Shown here: positions 47,640 through 57,270 of the stretch, one piece after another
How positions within the stretch are numbered: the first letter of the stretch is position 1
Layout of the letters: each line of letters starts with the position of its first letter
Origin: Amycolatopsis sp. NBC_00345
Lineage (GTDB): Bacteria; Actinomycetota; Actinomycetes; Mycobacteriales; Pseudonocardiaceae
Direction of reading: 5' to 3'
NCBI RefSeq assembly: GCF_036116635.1
Contig: NZ_CP107995.1
Coordinates: 4,526,001 to 4,590,000, forward strand
DNA length: 64,000 nt
Notes under the pieces: model-generated
What the model was told of the DNA's origin: nothing
What the model saw: only the letters and a program-made list of their open reading frames with translations
Databases searched by the model: none
Position numbers and translations under genes: made by a program

Positions 47640-48545
47640 TCAGCCGAAGAACTCCGCCAGCTCCCGGGCCACGTCCGCCGGTGCCTCCTCCGGCAGGTAG
47701 TGGTCCGACGCCAGCGCGCGGCCGCGGACGTCGGTGGCGTAGCCCCGCCAGACGTCCAGCACGTCGTAACTGCGGCCGACGAAGCTGCGCTCGCCCCACA
47801 AAACCAGCAGCGGGCAGGTGATCCGGCGGCCCGCCGCCGCGTCGGCGTCGTCGTGGACCAGGTCGATCGACGCCGCCGCGCGGTAGTCCGAACAGGACGC
47901 CGCGATCGCGGCCGGGTCGGCGAAGCAGCGGACGTACTCGTCCTCGGCCGCCGGGTCGAACGCCGTGCCGCCGGCGTGCCGGGCGCCCATCCGCGCGCGG
48001 ATCCAGAACTCCGGGTCGCCGCCGATCAGCCGCTCCGGGATCCCGTTGCCCGCGGCCAGGAAGAACCAGTGGTAGTAGCCGAGGCCGAACGCGGCGTCGG
48101 CGTGGGCGAAGGTGTGCCGCGTGGGCACGATGTCCAGCACCGCGAGCCGGCTGACGGCGTCCGGGTGGTCGAGCGCCATCCGGTGCGCGACCCGGCCGCC
48201 GCGGTCGTGCCCGGCCACGGCGAACCGCTCGAACCCCAGCGCCCGCATCAGCTCGACCTGGTCGCCCGCCATCACGCGCTTGGCGTACTCGGCGTCGTCC
48301 GGGCCGGGCGCGGGCTTGGCGCTGTCGCCGTACCCGCGCAGGTCGGCGGCCACCACGGTGAACCGCCGCGCGAGCACCGGGGCGACGTGGTGCCAGATCA
48401 CGTGCGTCTGCGGATATCCGTGCAGCAGCAGCAAAGGCGGGCGGTCGCCGCCAGAGGCACCTTCGTTCCCGATGGCACAGTGGATCCGCACGCCACCGGC
48501 GTCCACTGTCCGGTACTCGAACGGGCTGGGCAGCGGGACACTCAT
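47640..48545 (-). CDS. Haloacetate (fluoroacetate) dehalogenase-like alpha/beta hydrolase
   Basis: This 301-residue hydrolase reproduces the active site of fluoroacetate dehalogenase. Nucleophile Asp114 lies in AGHDRGGRVAHRMALDHP, with carboxylate-binding Arg115 and Arg118. Asp138 lies in VLDIVP, exactly 24 residues later as in the known enzymes. The halide-pocket pair His159-Trp160 lies in GYYHWFFLA, a Tyr follows in CSDYRAA, and the catalytic His lies in SDHYLPEEAP. It may cleave haloacetates or related acids. It follows the tartrate/malate dehydrogenase gene by 35 bases, probably in the same operon. Confidence 0.85.
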   Translation of the reverse strand: MSVPLPSPFEYRTVDAGGVRIHCAIGNEGASGGDRPPLLLLHGYPQTHVIWHHVAPVLARRFTVVAADLRGYGDSAKPAPGPDDAEYAKRVMAGDQVELMRALGFERFAVAGHDRGGRVAHRMALDHPDAVSRLAVLDIVPTRHTFAHADAAFGLGYYHWFFLAAGNGIPERLIGGDPEFWIRARMGARHAGGTAFDPAAEDEYVRCFADPAAIAASCSDYRAAASIDLVHDDADAAAGRRITCPLLVLWGERSFVGRSYDVLDVWRGYATDVRGRALASDHYLPEEAPADVARELAEFFG

Positions 48546-48580
48546 CGGCACACCTCCGGTTCGGCCAACGCGGGCACGTT

Positions 48581-49645
<1,065 letters not shown>

Positions 49646-49714
49646 GCCCCCATGCCACCAGCGCGGGCCGGGCGGCGTCCAAGACCTGATCACGGCCCGG
49701 CTTATCGGCTGGGC

Positions 49715-50608
49715 CTATGAGTCCGCCGATGAGTCACCCGCGCAAGCGAGGAACGCCTGCGCCGGCGGGGTCAGCCCCGACGTGCGGTGCAGCAGCGCGA
49801 GGTGCAGGTACGCGGGCGGGTCGAGGTCGAGCACCCGGGCCCCGGCCTGCTCGGCCAGCGGCGCCCACGAATCGGCGAGCAGCGCGACGCCCACGCCGGC
49901 CAGCACGAGCGGCAGGATGGCCTCGCGGTGCTCGGTCTCGACCACGTCGACCAGGTCCACCCCGGTCGCGCGGAGGTCGTCGACGAGCCGGCGCATCCCG
50001 GTGCCGGGCTGCCCCACGATCATCCGCTGCCCGGCCAGCTCCCCCGGGCGCACCACCGTACCGGGGAACGGCGCGCCGGCCGGGGCGACCAGCACGAACC
50101 GCTGCCGGCCCAGCCGCACGACCTCGACCCCGGTCGCGGTCAGGGGCTCCGGCCCGGCGGCGAGCCCGATCTCCGTGACCCCGCCGCGCACCATGCCGAG
50201 CACTTCACCCGGGGTGAACGCGGCGCGCACGGCCACCGACAGCCCGGGGTGGCGGCGGGTGAACCGGCGGATCATCCCGCCCAGCGGCTCGACCGCCTGC
50301 GACGGCATCGCGGCCACCTCGACCCGGCCCACCTCCAGCCCGGCCACCGAGTCCACGCTGGCCCGGGCCGACGCCAGCCCCCGCACCACCTGGCGCGCAG
50401 GCTCGATCAGCGCGCGGCCCGCCTGCGTGAGCACCAGCCGGCGGCCGACGCGGTCGAACAGGCCGGTGCCCAGGTCCCGTTCCAGCGCCCGGATCGCCTG
50501 GGACAACGAGGGCTGCGCGACGTAGAGCGCCTGCGCGGCGCGGTTCATCCCGCCGTGGTCGACCACCGCGAGGAAGTACTCCAGCTGCCGCGCGTCCACT
50601 TTCGTCAC
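49715..50608 (-). CDS. LysR family transcriptional regulator
   Basis: This 297-residue protein has the LysR helix-turn-helix (LEYFLAVVDHGGMNRAAQAL, VAQPSLSQAIRALERDLGTG, LFDRVGRRLVLTQAG) and a two-lobed ligand domain (VAAMPSQAVEPLGG, LVAPAGAPFPGTVV, VLAGVGVALLADSW). GTG at 50608, or a GTG three codons later. It is followed in the same direction by the tartrate/malate dehydrogenase gene (69-base gap), which it may activate. Confidence 0.93.
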   Translation of the reverse strand: MTKVDARQLEYFLAVVDHGGMNRAAQALYVAQPSLSQAIRALERDLGTGLFDRVGRRLVLTQAGRALIEPARQVVRGLASARASVDSVAGLEVGRVEVAAMPSQAVEPLGGMIRRFTRRHPGLSVAVRAAFTPGEVLGMVRGGVTEIGLAAGPEPLTATGVEVVRLGRQRFVLVAPAGAPFPGTVVRPGELAGQRMIVGQPGTGMRRLVDDLRATGVDLVDVVETEHREAILPLVLAGVGVALLADSWAPLAEQAGARVLDLDPPAYLHLALLHRTSGLTPPAQAFLACAGDSSADS

Positions 50609-50680
50609 CTCACTCCACGCCGGTGACGATAGCGTTCCGGCCCGCCGCGGAGCCGGTGGAGCCGCCCGGGATCGGCCGGG

Positions 50681-51583
50681 TCAGCGGCTCAGCCGCGAAC
50701 CCGCGCGCGCCGGGTCGAAGTTGACGCGCCGGATCGGGCCGGAGACGAGCAGGACCACCGCGACCGAGGAGGCCGCGGCCAGCACCATGGCGGCGACGAA
50801 CTGCGCGGCGCCGGAGGTGGCCGTGGCGAGCACCGCGTAACCGCCCAGCACGAGGGCGGACGGGGCGAGCAGGGTGACCAGCACCGGGACCAGCGGCACG
50901 CCCGTGGCGTCCGGGCGGCGGGCCGAGACGACCGCCGCGCCGGCGCACACCACGGCGGCGACCAGCAGGCTTCCGCCGACGGTGTCGGAGAGCCGGTGCC
51001 AGCCCAGCGCGACGGTCGCCGCGGCGACCCAGGCGACGCCGAGCGAGCCCACGGCGAGCACCCAGGTGCGGAACCGGGCGGGCAGCACCACGCCCAGCGC
51101 GAGCACCACCGCCGTCGCCGCGCTGACGTGCCCGCTCGGGAAGCTGTTGTGGCTCGCGACCGCCAGCCCGTCGTTCATGCTGGGCCGGTCGAGCACGTAG
51201 AGCTTGAGCAGCTGCGCGGCCAGCATCGGGGTGATCAGCAGCACCAGCGCCGTGACGCCGAGCGCGAAGCGGCGGCGCGCCAGGGCGATGGCCAGCACCA
51301 GCACCGCGACCCCGCCGAGCGCGACCACCAGGTCGGCGTGCTGCAGCGGGGCCGCCCAGTCCACAGTGGACTTGCCGGACTGCGCGCTGTGCACCACGCC
51401 GTTCTCCACCTGCTGCCCCGAGGCGGTGCGCACGAACAGCAGGTACGCCACGACAAACGCCACCGCGCAGCCGGCCGCGGCGGTGACCAGCAGGACGGTG
51501 CGCGACGCGGCCGCGGTCACCAGCGCGTGACGCGGGGCGGTGGACGAGGTGGCCGAGGGTGCTTCGGAGAACATCACAACCAT
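50681..51583 (-). CDS. PAP2-family membrane phosphatase
   Basis: This 300-residue protein has six or more membrane helices and the complete PAP2 acid phosphatase triad: KLYVLDRPSM (K-x6-RP), SFPSGHVSAATA (PSGH) and a GWHRLSDTVGG segment (R-x-x-x-H-type region, here W-H-R-L-S-D). It dephosphorylates lipid phosphates such as undecaprenyl pyrophosphate or phosphatidate at the outer face. Start at ATG 51583, or the ATG at 51574, which is better spaced from GGGGA. It is divergent from the two-component system at 51686. Confidence 0.88.
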   Translation of the reverse strand: MVVMFSEAPSATSSTAPRHALVTAAASRTVLLVTAAAGCAVAFVVAYLLFVRTASGQQVENGVVHSAQSGKSTVDWAAPLQHADLVVALGGVAVLVLAIALARRRFALGVTALVLLITPMLAAQLLKLYVLDRPSMNDGLAVASHNSFPSGHVSAATAVVLALGVVLPARFRTWVLAVGSLGVAWVAAATVALGWHRLSDTVGGSLLVAAVVCAGAAVVSARRPDATGVPLVPVLVTLLAPSALVLGGYAVLATATSGAAQFVAAMVLAAASSVAVVLLVSGPIRRVNFDPARAGSRLSR

Positions 51584-51685
51584 GTCCCCGAGTCTCGGCG
51601 CCGGATTTTCAGGTCCGGTCAGCGCGGTGTCATGGTTTCGCAACAGAATGGCCCCGGTTCGCCCCGCGCCCCGGCGTTCCGAATA

Positions 51686-52381
51686 ATGTGCCGGGTGGCG
51701 GTGCTCTTGGTGATCGAAGACGACGCGTCCGTGCGGGAGGGGCTGGAGCTCGCCCTTCGCCGTCAGGGACACGCTGTGCACACGGCCGGCACCGGTGAGC
51801 GAGGCCTGGAGATCATGACCGGTCAGGCTCCGGACATCGTGGTGCTGGACCTGATGCTGCCGGGCATGGACGGGTTCGAGACCTGCCGCCGGATCCGGGC
51901 CGCCGGGCAGACCCCGATCATCATGCTCACCGCCCGCAGCGACGACTTCGACATCGTCGCCGGGCTGGAGGCGGGCGCCGACGACTACGTGGTCAAGCCG
52001 GTCGAGCCGCGGGTGCTCGACGCGCGGATCCGGGCCGTGCTGCGCCGCGCCACCGCCGACCGCGACGCCCGCGAGAACGAGGCGGAACAGCACGGCGACC
52101 TGGTCATCGACCGCGCCGGCATGCAGGTGACCAAACACGGCGAGCCGGTCGCGCTCACCCCCACCGAGCTGAAGCTGCTGCTGGAACTGTCGCGCACGCC
52201 CGGGCAGGTCTACAGCCGCCAGCAGATCCTCACCGCCGTCTGGGAGCACGACTACCTCGGCGACTCCCGCCTGGTGGACGCCTGCATCCAGCGGCTGCGC
52301 TCGAAGATCGAGGACGTGCCGGCCCGGCCGGACCACGTGCAGACCGTCCGCGGGTTCGGGTACCGGTTCGGCCGCTCGTGA
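51686..52381 (+). CDS. OmpR family response regulator
   Basis: This 231-residue protein has a receiver (LLVIEDDASVREGLELAL; phospho-acceptor in IVVLDLMLPGMDGFE; KPVEPRVLDARI with the conserved Lys) and a winged-helix output domain (LTPTELKLLLELSRTPGQVY, DSRLVDACIQRLRSKIE, VQTVRGFGYRF). No ribosome site precedes ATG 51686 or the GTG at 51695, so it may be leaderless. It is followed by its kinase and a GerMN lipoprotein. Confidence 0.93.
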   Translation: MCRVAVLLVIEDDASVREGLELALRRQGHAVHTAGTGERGLEIMTGQAPDIVVLDLMLPGMDGFETCRRIRAAGQTPIIMLTARSDDFDIVAGLEAGADDYVVKPVEPRVLDARIRAVLRRATADRDARENEAEQHGDLVIDRAGMQVTKHGEPVALTPTELKLLLELSRTPGQVYSRQQILTAVWEHDYLGDSRLVDACIQRLRSKIEDVPARPDHVQTVRGFGYRFGRS

Positions 52382-52409
52382 ACGGGCCGCTCGGGAAAAG
52401 GCACTGCCG

Positions 52410-53846
52410 GTGAACAGCCGCCGTCTGCGGCAGTGGCTCGCCGGGCTGCGGCCCCGGCTGGTGCTCTCGTTCGCGGCGATGACGCTGGTGGGCGCGGCCG
52501 CCGCGGCGGGCGCGAGTTACGTGTCGGCCCGCACCACCATCCTCTCCGGCGTGCAGGACCCGGCGCTGATCCAGCTGCGCGACCAGGTCATCGCCTACCT
52601 CCCGCAGCTGCGGCTGCCCCTCGACCAGAGCCAGGTCGACCGGTTCGGGATCAACTTCAAGGGGGTCAGCACCCTGGTCGTCTACCGGGACCTGCACTCG
52701 GGCGCGAGCATCTCCGTGCAGGAGCTGCCGCCGGAGCTGCGCCGCGAGGTGGCCACCGGCTCGTCCATCCAGTTCCAGCGAGTGAGCAGCCCGGTGGGCC
52801 CGCAGCTCGTGATCGGGATGCCGGTGCTGGAGCGCACGGGCACCGGCCCGCCGGAGCACACCGGCGTCGAGGTCTACCGGCGGATCGATCTGGCCCCGCA
52901 GCAGGCGGCGATCGACCAGCTCGCCACCCGGGCCTGGCAGACCGCGGCGCTGGCGCTGCCGATCGCCGTGGCACTGGCGCTGCTCGCGGCCCGGCAGGTG
53001 CTGCGGCCGGTGCGCGCGCTCAACACCGCGGCGCGCAAGCTCGGCCACGGCCAGCTCGACGTCCGCCTGCCCGCGAAGGGCTCGGACGAGCTGGCCGAGC
53101 TGGTCACCACGTTCAACAGCACCGCGGCCGAACTGGAGCGGACGGTCGGCTCGCTGCGCGCGATGGAGGCGGACGCGCGCCGGTTCGTCGCCGACGTCTC
53201 CCACGAGCTGCGCACGCCGCTGGCCGCGATGAACGCCGTCACCGACGTGCTGGACGAGGACGCCGAGCAGCTGCCCGCGGACACCGCTGTCGCGGCGCGG
53301 CTGGTGTCGGCGGAGACGCGGCGGCTCACCCGGCTGGTACAGGACCTGGTCGAGATCTCGCGGTTCGACGCCGGCCGCGCCGAGCTGCGGCTGGACGAGT
53401 GGGATGTCGCCACGGCGGTGGCCGACAGCATCAGCGCCCGCGGCTGGTCCGCCGAAGACGGCATCGTGACGGACCTGCCCGCCGGCGTCGTCGCGACGCT
53501 CGACCCGCGCCGGCTCGACATCGTGGTCGCCAACCTGGTCGGCAACGCGCTGCGCCACGGCGAGCCGCCGGTCGAGGTCCGGCTGGGCACCGACGGGACG
53601 ACCGTGACGCTGGTGGTCACCGACCACGGCCCCGGCATCCCGGCCGAGGTGCTGCCGCACGTGTTCGACCGCTTCACCAAGGCCGACAGCTCACGGGCCC
53701 GGTCCGAGGGCAGCGGGCTCGGCCTGTCGATCGCCCGCGAAAACGCGCGCCTGCACGGCGGCGACATCGAGGCGGGCAACACCCCCGGCGGCGCCCGGTT
53801 CGTGCTGCGCCTGCCGCGCCACGCCCGTCCCCCGGAGCCCCGATGA
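52410..53846 (+). CDS. Membrane sensor histidine kinase
   Basis: This 478-residue protein has a membrane helix near 17-40, an extracytoplasmic sensor of about 140 residues, a second helix near 180-198 and a HAMP domain (RQVLRPVRALNTAARKLGHG). HisKA follows with FVADVSHELRTPLAAMNAV (phospho-His), then HATPase boxes (NLVGNALRHG, VTDHGPGIPAEVLPHVFDRF, GSGLGLSIAREN). GTG at 52410, 28 bases after the regulator. Its stop overlaps the lipoprotein ATG. Confidence 0.95.
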   Translation: MNSRRLRQWLAGLRPRLVLSFAAMTLVGAAAAAGASYVSARTTILSGVQDPALIQLRDQVIAYLPQLRLPLDQSQVDRFGINFKGVSTLVVYRDLHSGASISVQELPPELRREVATGSSIQFQRVSSPVGPQLVIGMPVLERTGTGPPEHTGVEVYRRIDLAPQQAAIDQLATRAWQTAALALPIAVALALLAARQVLRPVRALNTAARKLGHGQLDVRLPAKGSDELAELVTTFNSTAAELERTVGSLRAMEADARRFVADVSHELRTPLAAMNAVTDVLDEDAEQLPADTAVAARLVSAETRRLTRLVQDLVEISRFDAGRAELRLDEWDVATAVADSISARGWSAEDGIVTDLPAGVVATLDPRRLDIVVANLVGNALRHGEPPVEVRLGTDGTTVTLVVTDHGPGIPAEVLPHVFDRFTKADSSRARSEGSGLGLSIARENARLHGGDIEAGNTPGGARFVLRLPRHARPPEPR

Positions 53847-54355
53847 GACTCCTCCGGCACAGGAGCGCGCTGACCGCGCTGGCGGCGGCCGTCGCGCTGC
53901 TGGCGGCGGGCTGCGGGATCCAGTCCACCGGCGCTATCACGGCCGGGTCCGCGCCGTTGATGCCCGGCTCCGGCTCCGGCATCAGGCGGCTGACGCTGTA
54001 CTACCTGCTCGACGGCAGGCTGACCCCCGTGCAGCGGACGTGGAACGGAGAATTGTCAGCCAGCGTCGCGGTGCAGCAGCTCTTCCAGGGGCCGACCGCC
54101 AGCGAGCAGGAGAAGGGCTTCTTCTCGCTGCTGCCCACCGGCGCCATCCCGCCGGTCAAGGTCGATTTCACCGGTGACTCGCCGACGGTCACCGTGACCT
54201 ACCCGCTGGCGAAGCTGCAGCCGGGCGGCATGAACCAGATCGCCTGCACGACGGTGGCGGCGATGACGGCCGCGGGCGACTTCGTCCGCACGGGGCGCAT
54301 CACCCTGGTCGGCCCGGACATGACCGACGACCAGCTGGTGTGCGGCGTCGGCTGA
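53843..54355 (+). CDS. GerMN-domain lipoprotein
   Basis: This 170-residue protein has a signal peptide ending in the lipobox LLAAGC (Cys near residue 22) and a GerMN-like domain (RLTLYYLLDGRLTPVQRTWN, SASVAVQQLFQGPTASEQEK, TVTVTYPLAKLQPGGMNQIA). It is anchored on the outer face of the membrane. It is translationally coupled to the kinase. The order regulator-kinase-GerMN lipoprotein resembles a reduced mtrA-mtrB-lpqB set, so it may modulate the kinase. Confidence 0.88.
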   Translation: MRLLRHRSALTALAAAVALLAAGCGIQSTGAITAGSAPLMPGSGSGIRRLTLYYLLDGRLTPVQRTWNGELSASVAVQQLFQGPTASEQEKGFFSLLPTGAIPPVKVDFTGDSPTVTVTYPLAKLQPGGMNQIACTTVAAMTAAGDFVRTGRITLVGPDMTDDQLVCGVG

Positions 54356-54359
54356 AGCC

Positions 54360-54968
54360 TCACCCCGGGGACAGGAAGCCGCGCGCCGTGCGCGCCACGG
54401 TGGCCATCGCGAGTTCGGACGCGGGGCGGCGGGGGCGGCCGCCGTCGTCGAGGTTGGCCTGGAGCGCGGCCTGCATCGCGCCCAGCACGGCCCCGGTCAG
54501 CGCGGCGGCCTCGACCTCGTCCAGCCGCGGCGCGTACGTCTCGTGCAGCTTGCGCGCCCAGCGGTCGCCGACCACGGCGTTGCGCAGCAGGTAGCCGGCC
54601 CGCAGCACGGGCACCGCGGCCAGCAGCCGGGTCCGCACGGCGGTGAGCGGGTGATCGAGCGGGAAGCTCCACGAGTCCTTGGTCGCCAGTGCGTGCACGG
54701 TCCGCACCACGAGGTCCGCGACGGGCTCGGCCGGGCCGGCGGTGGCGAAGACCTCGTCGAGCACCTCGTCGTAGAGGTGCTGGTCGGCGAAGACCACGTC
54801 CTCCTTGGTGGCGAAGTAGTTGAAGAACGTCGCCGGGGAGACGCCCGCCGCGGCGGCGATGTCGGCGACGGTGGTGCCGTCGTAGCCGTGTTCGTCGAAC
54901 AGGGTGAGCGCGACCTCGATCAGCGTCTTCCGCGTCCGCCGTTTCTTCTCTTCCCGCAGACCCGCCAT
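54360..54968 (-). CDS. TetR family transcriptional regulator
   Basis: This 202-residue protein has the helix-turn-helix TLIEVALTLFDEHGYDGTTV, then IAAAAGVSPATFFNYFATKE at about 15-52, and a C-terminal domain of the MftR-like type (YAPRLDEVEAAALTGAVLGA). The ATG at 54968 starts the conserved region. It is divergent from the FAD oxidoreductase gene; a palindrome lies in the 58-base spacer. It ends four bases from the convergent lipoprotein gene. Confidence 0.92.
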   Translation of the reverse strand: MAGLREEKKRRTRKTLIEVALTLFDEHGYDGTTVADIAAAAGVSPATFFNYFATKEDVVFADQHLYDEVLDEVFATAGPAEPVADLVVRTVHALATKDSWSFPLDHPLTAVRTRLLAAVPVLRAGYLLRNAVVGDRWARKLHETYAPRLDEVEAAALTGAVLGAMQAALQANLDDGGRPRRPASELAMATVARTARGFLSPG

Positions 54969-54989
54969 GGCGCGGATCCTACAGCTCAT

Positions 54990-55016
54990 CTAAAATTATA
55001 GAGACTCTAAGTTTAG
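54990..55016. promoter_or_regulatory. Palindromic TetR operator, AT-rich
   Basis: The 27-base site has outer arms CTAAA/TTTAG and an inner perfect palindrome TAGAG-A-CTCTA. It is notably AT-rich for this DNA and ends 10 bases before the FAD monooxygenase ATG, fitting repression by the divergent TetR protein. Confidence 0.7.
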
Positions 55017-55026
55017 GGGAATCGTC

Positions 55027-56295
55027 ATGGAGCACACCCGATGCTGTGTCGTCGGCGGCGGGCCGGCCGGGGTGATGCTGGGGCTGCTGCTCGCGCGCGC
55101 CGGCGTCGACGTGGTCGTGCTGGAGAAGCACACCAGTTTCCTGCGCGACTTCCGCGGCGACACAGTGCACCCGTCCACCCTCCGGCTGCTGGACGAGCTG
55201 GGGCTCGGCCCGGCTTTCGCGGCGCTGCCGCACTCGGTGCTGGGCCGGATGAGCATGCGGATCGCGGGTACCGACGTGGTCGCGGCCGACTTCACCCGGC
55301 TGCCCGGAGCGCACCCGCACCTGGCGATGGTGCCGCAGGCGGACCTGCTCGGGCTGCTGGCCGAAGCCGGTCGCGCCGAGCCGGCGTTCTCGCTGCGGAT
55401 GGGCTGCCAGGTGCTGGGCCTGCTCCGTGACGGCGAGCGCGTCACCGGCGTCCGCTACCGCGACGAAGCGGGCGAGGTGCGCGAGCTGCCGGCCGCGCTC
55501 ACCGTCGCCTGCGACGGCCGGTGGTCGACGGTCCGCCGGGCGCTGGGCTTGCGGCTGCGCGAGTTCACCGTCCCGATGGACGTCTGGTCGGTGCGCGTGC
55601 CCAAAACCGGTCCCGGCGACGACGACGACGGCGTGTTCGCGCGGTTCGAGGCGGGCCAGGCCGCGGTGACGATGGACCGCGGCGACTACCACCAGACGTC
55701 CTACCTGATCACCAAGGGACAGGATGCCTTGCTGCGCAAGGAAAGCATCGCCGCCTTCCGCGTCCGGCTCGGTTCACTCTTCGGCTGGGGCGAACAGCGG
55801 ATGGCGGCGGTGCGCTCGTGGGACGACGTCAAGCTGCTGGAGGTCACCATGGGCCGGCTGCCGCGCTGGCACGCCGACGGCGCGCTCTGCATCGGCGACG
55901 CCGCCCACCCGATGTCGCCGGTCGGCGGGGCCGGGGTGAACCTCGCCGTGCAGGACGCCGTCGCGGCCGCCACCCTGCTCGCGGAACCGCTGCGCCGGGG
56001 CCGGGTGACTCCACGCCTGCTCGCGGCCGTCCGGCGACGGCGGCGGCTGCCGATGGCGGCGGTGCAGCGCAGTCAGCTGGGCGAGCACGCGATGCTGCTG
56101 CGCCCGGCGCTGGACGGCACGCTCGACCGCCTGCCGGCGCCGCTGCGACTGGTCCGCCGGTTCCCCGCGCTGGCCGTGGCGACCGCGTACCTGGGCGGCA
56201 TCGGACTGCGCCCCGAGCACGCGCCCGCGTTCGCCCGTCAGTCCACTTCGGACGGTCCGGGGAAAGACCCCGCCCGCGGCTCCCACCAGGTGTAG
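55027..56295 (+). CDS. FAD-dependent monooxygenase
   Basis: This 422-residue group A flavoprotein has FAD motif CVVGGGPAGVMLGLLLARAG at residues 7-26, RGDTVHPSTLRLL, the DG motif LTVACDGRWSTVRRALGL near 158-175 and the GD motif ALCIGDAAHPMSPVGGAGVN near 286-305. It lacks the extra thioredoxin-like domain of the other two FAD hydroxylases. The pair with a divergent TetR suggests an inducible xenobiotic- or antibiotic-modifying enzyme, but the substrate is unknown. ATG 55027 is preceded by AGGGGA. Confidence 0.88.
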   Translation: MEHTRCCVVGGGPAGVMLGLLLARAGVDVVVLEKHTSFLRDFRGDTVHPSTLRLLDELGLGPAFAALPHSVLGRMSMRIAGTDVVAADFTRLPGAHPHLAMVPQADLLGLLAEAGRAEPAFSLRMGCQVLGLLRDGERVTGVRYRDEAGEVRELPAALTVACDGRWSTVRRALGLRLREFTVPMDVWSVRVPKTGPGDDDDGVFARFEAGQAAVTMDRGDYHQTSYLITKGQDALLRKESIAAFRVRLGSLFGWGEQRMAAVRSWDDVKLLEVTMGRLPRWHADGALCIGDAAHPMSPVGGAGVNLAVQDAVAAATLLAEPLRRGRVTPRLLAAVRRRRRLPMAAVQRSQLGEHAMLLRPALDGTLDRLPAPLRLVRRFPALAVATAYLGGIGLRPEHAPAFARQSTSDGPGKDPARGSHQV

Positions 56296-56393
56296 TGTCG
56301 ACAGTACGGGCGTGGTCCGCGCGCCGGCGGCAGAGCCGGCGCCGCGCGCCCGCGCACTCCTCGCTGGTCGGTGGCGGCCGGGACGGAGCCCGC

Positions 56394-56714
56394 ATGAAAA
56401 CAGAGGAACTGCGCGCGATGAACCGGATCCATGTCGAACGAGCGGCCGGGATCAACGAGAACGTGCGGACCGCGCGGGAAGAGATCGCGCTCGCACTGGC
56501 GACCCTCGAACAAGTCGAAGCCAAGCACGATATCCAGGCGCAGTACCAGGTGCTCGCCCGCGCCCGGCACCGGATCGCCGAGGCCTACCGGGCCGCCCGC
56601 GGCCTCGACCTGCGCACCGACCTCGACGAGTCGCTCTGGTTCGCCCTCGACGAGGCCGCGCTGTGGCAGGACCAGGAGGCGGAGCGCTACCGGCGGCTGG
56701 CCGGCACCCCGTGA
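56394..56714 (+). CDS. Small helical hypothetical protein
   Basis: This 106-residue protein is almost entirely helical, with heptad-like sequence (VRTAREEIALALATLEQVEA, YQVLARARHRIAEAYRAARG) suggesting a coiled coil. I do not recognise the family. ATG 56394 is preceded by GGAGCC. Its stop overlaps the next gene's GTG, so the two are co-translated. Confidence 0.65.
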   Translation: MKTEELRAMNRIHVERAAGINENVRTAREEIALALATLEQVEAKHDIQAQYQVLARARHRIAEAYRAARGLDLRTDLDESLWFALDEAALWQDQEAERYRRLAGTP

Positions 56715-57208
56715 AGGCGTCCACACCGCCGGTGCAGGTGCTCCTGCCCGACGGGGTGCTGGCGTGGGCCCGGCGGCTGCGGCCCGGTGACGTCACGGCC
56801 GTGATGGCCCTGCGCAGCCGGCTGACCGGGCACGACCACTCCTTCGCGCTGGGCGCGACCCGGCTCACCGAACTCGCCACCCAGCTCACCCACAGCTCCG
56901 GCATCGGGCACACCGCGGTCGGCTGTTTCGTGCACAGCCGGCTGATCGGGGTCGCCCGCTACGACGTCCTGGCCGACCCGGCCATGGCCGAGGTGGCGCT
57001 GGTGGTCGACGACCGCGTGCCGGCACTCGGGGTGTCGACGATCCTGCTCGAACAGCTCGTCGTCGCGGCAAGTGCCGACGGCGTAAGGAGTTTCCTCGCC
57101 GACGTCCGCGCGGAGGACCCCGCGGCGCTCGGCGTGTTCACCGCGCTGGGCCTGCCGTTCCACCTCGAACACGACCGGCCGGCCACGGTCTCACTCGTGC
57201 CGGCCTGA
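56711..57208 (+). CDS. GNAT-fold acetyltransferase-like protein
   Basis: This 165-residue protein reads ARRLRPGDVTAVMALRSRLT, GHTAVGCFVHSRLIGVARYD, AEVALVVDDRVPALGVSTIL and SFLADVRAEDPAALGVFTAL, the GNAT strand order seen in Pat-type protein acetyltransferases. The acetyl-CoA loop is weak (RVPALGVST in place of RxxGxG/A), so activity is uncertain. It is coupled to the small helical protein upstream, which may be its partner. Confidence 0.75.
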   Translation: MKASTPPVQVLLPDGVLAWARRLRPGDVTAVMALRSRLTGHDHSFALGATRLTELATQLTHSSGIGHTAVGCFVHSRLIGVARYDVLADPAMAEVALVVDDRVPALGVSTILLEQLVVAASADGVRSFLADVRAEDPAALGVFTALGLPFHLEHDRPATVSLVPA

Positions 57209-57210
57209 CC

Positions 57211-57270
57211 GGCTCGGTGCGTTTTAACGGCTCGGTGTCTTAACGGCCCGGTGTCTTAACGGATCGGTGC
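57211..57270. repeat. Tandem ~16-bp repeats at a convergent gene end
   Basis: Units GGCTCGGTGCGTTTTAAC (57211-57228), GGCTCGGTGTCTTAAC (57229-57244), GGCCCGGTGTCTTAAC (57245-57260) and a partial GGATCGGTGC follow one another. Each contains TTAA, and one supplies the stop codon of the minus-strand gene ending at 57256. Expansion by slippage could have extended or moved gene ends. Confidence 0.8.
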
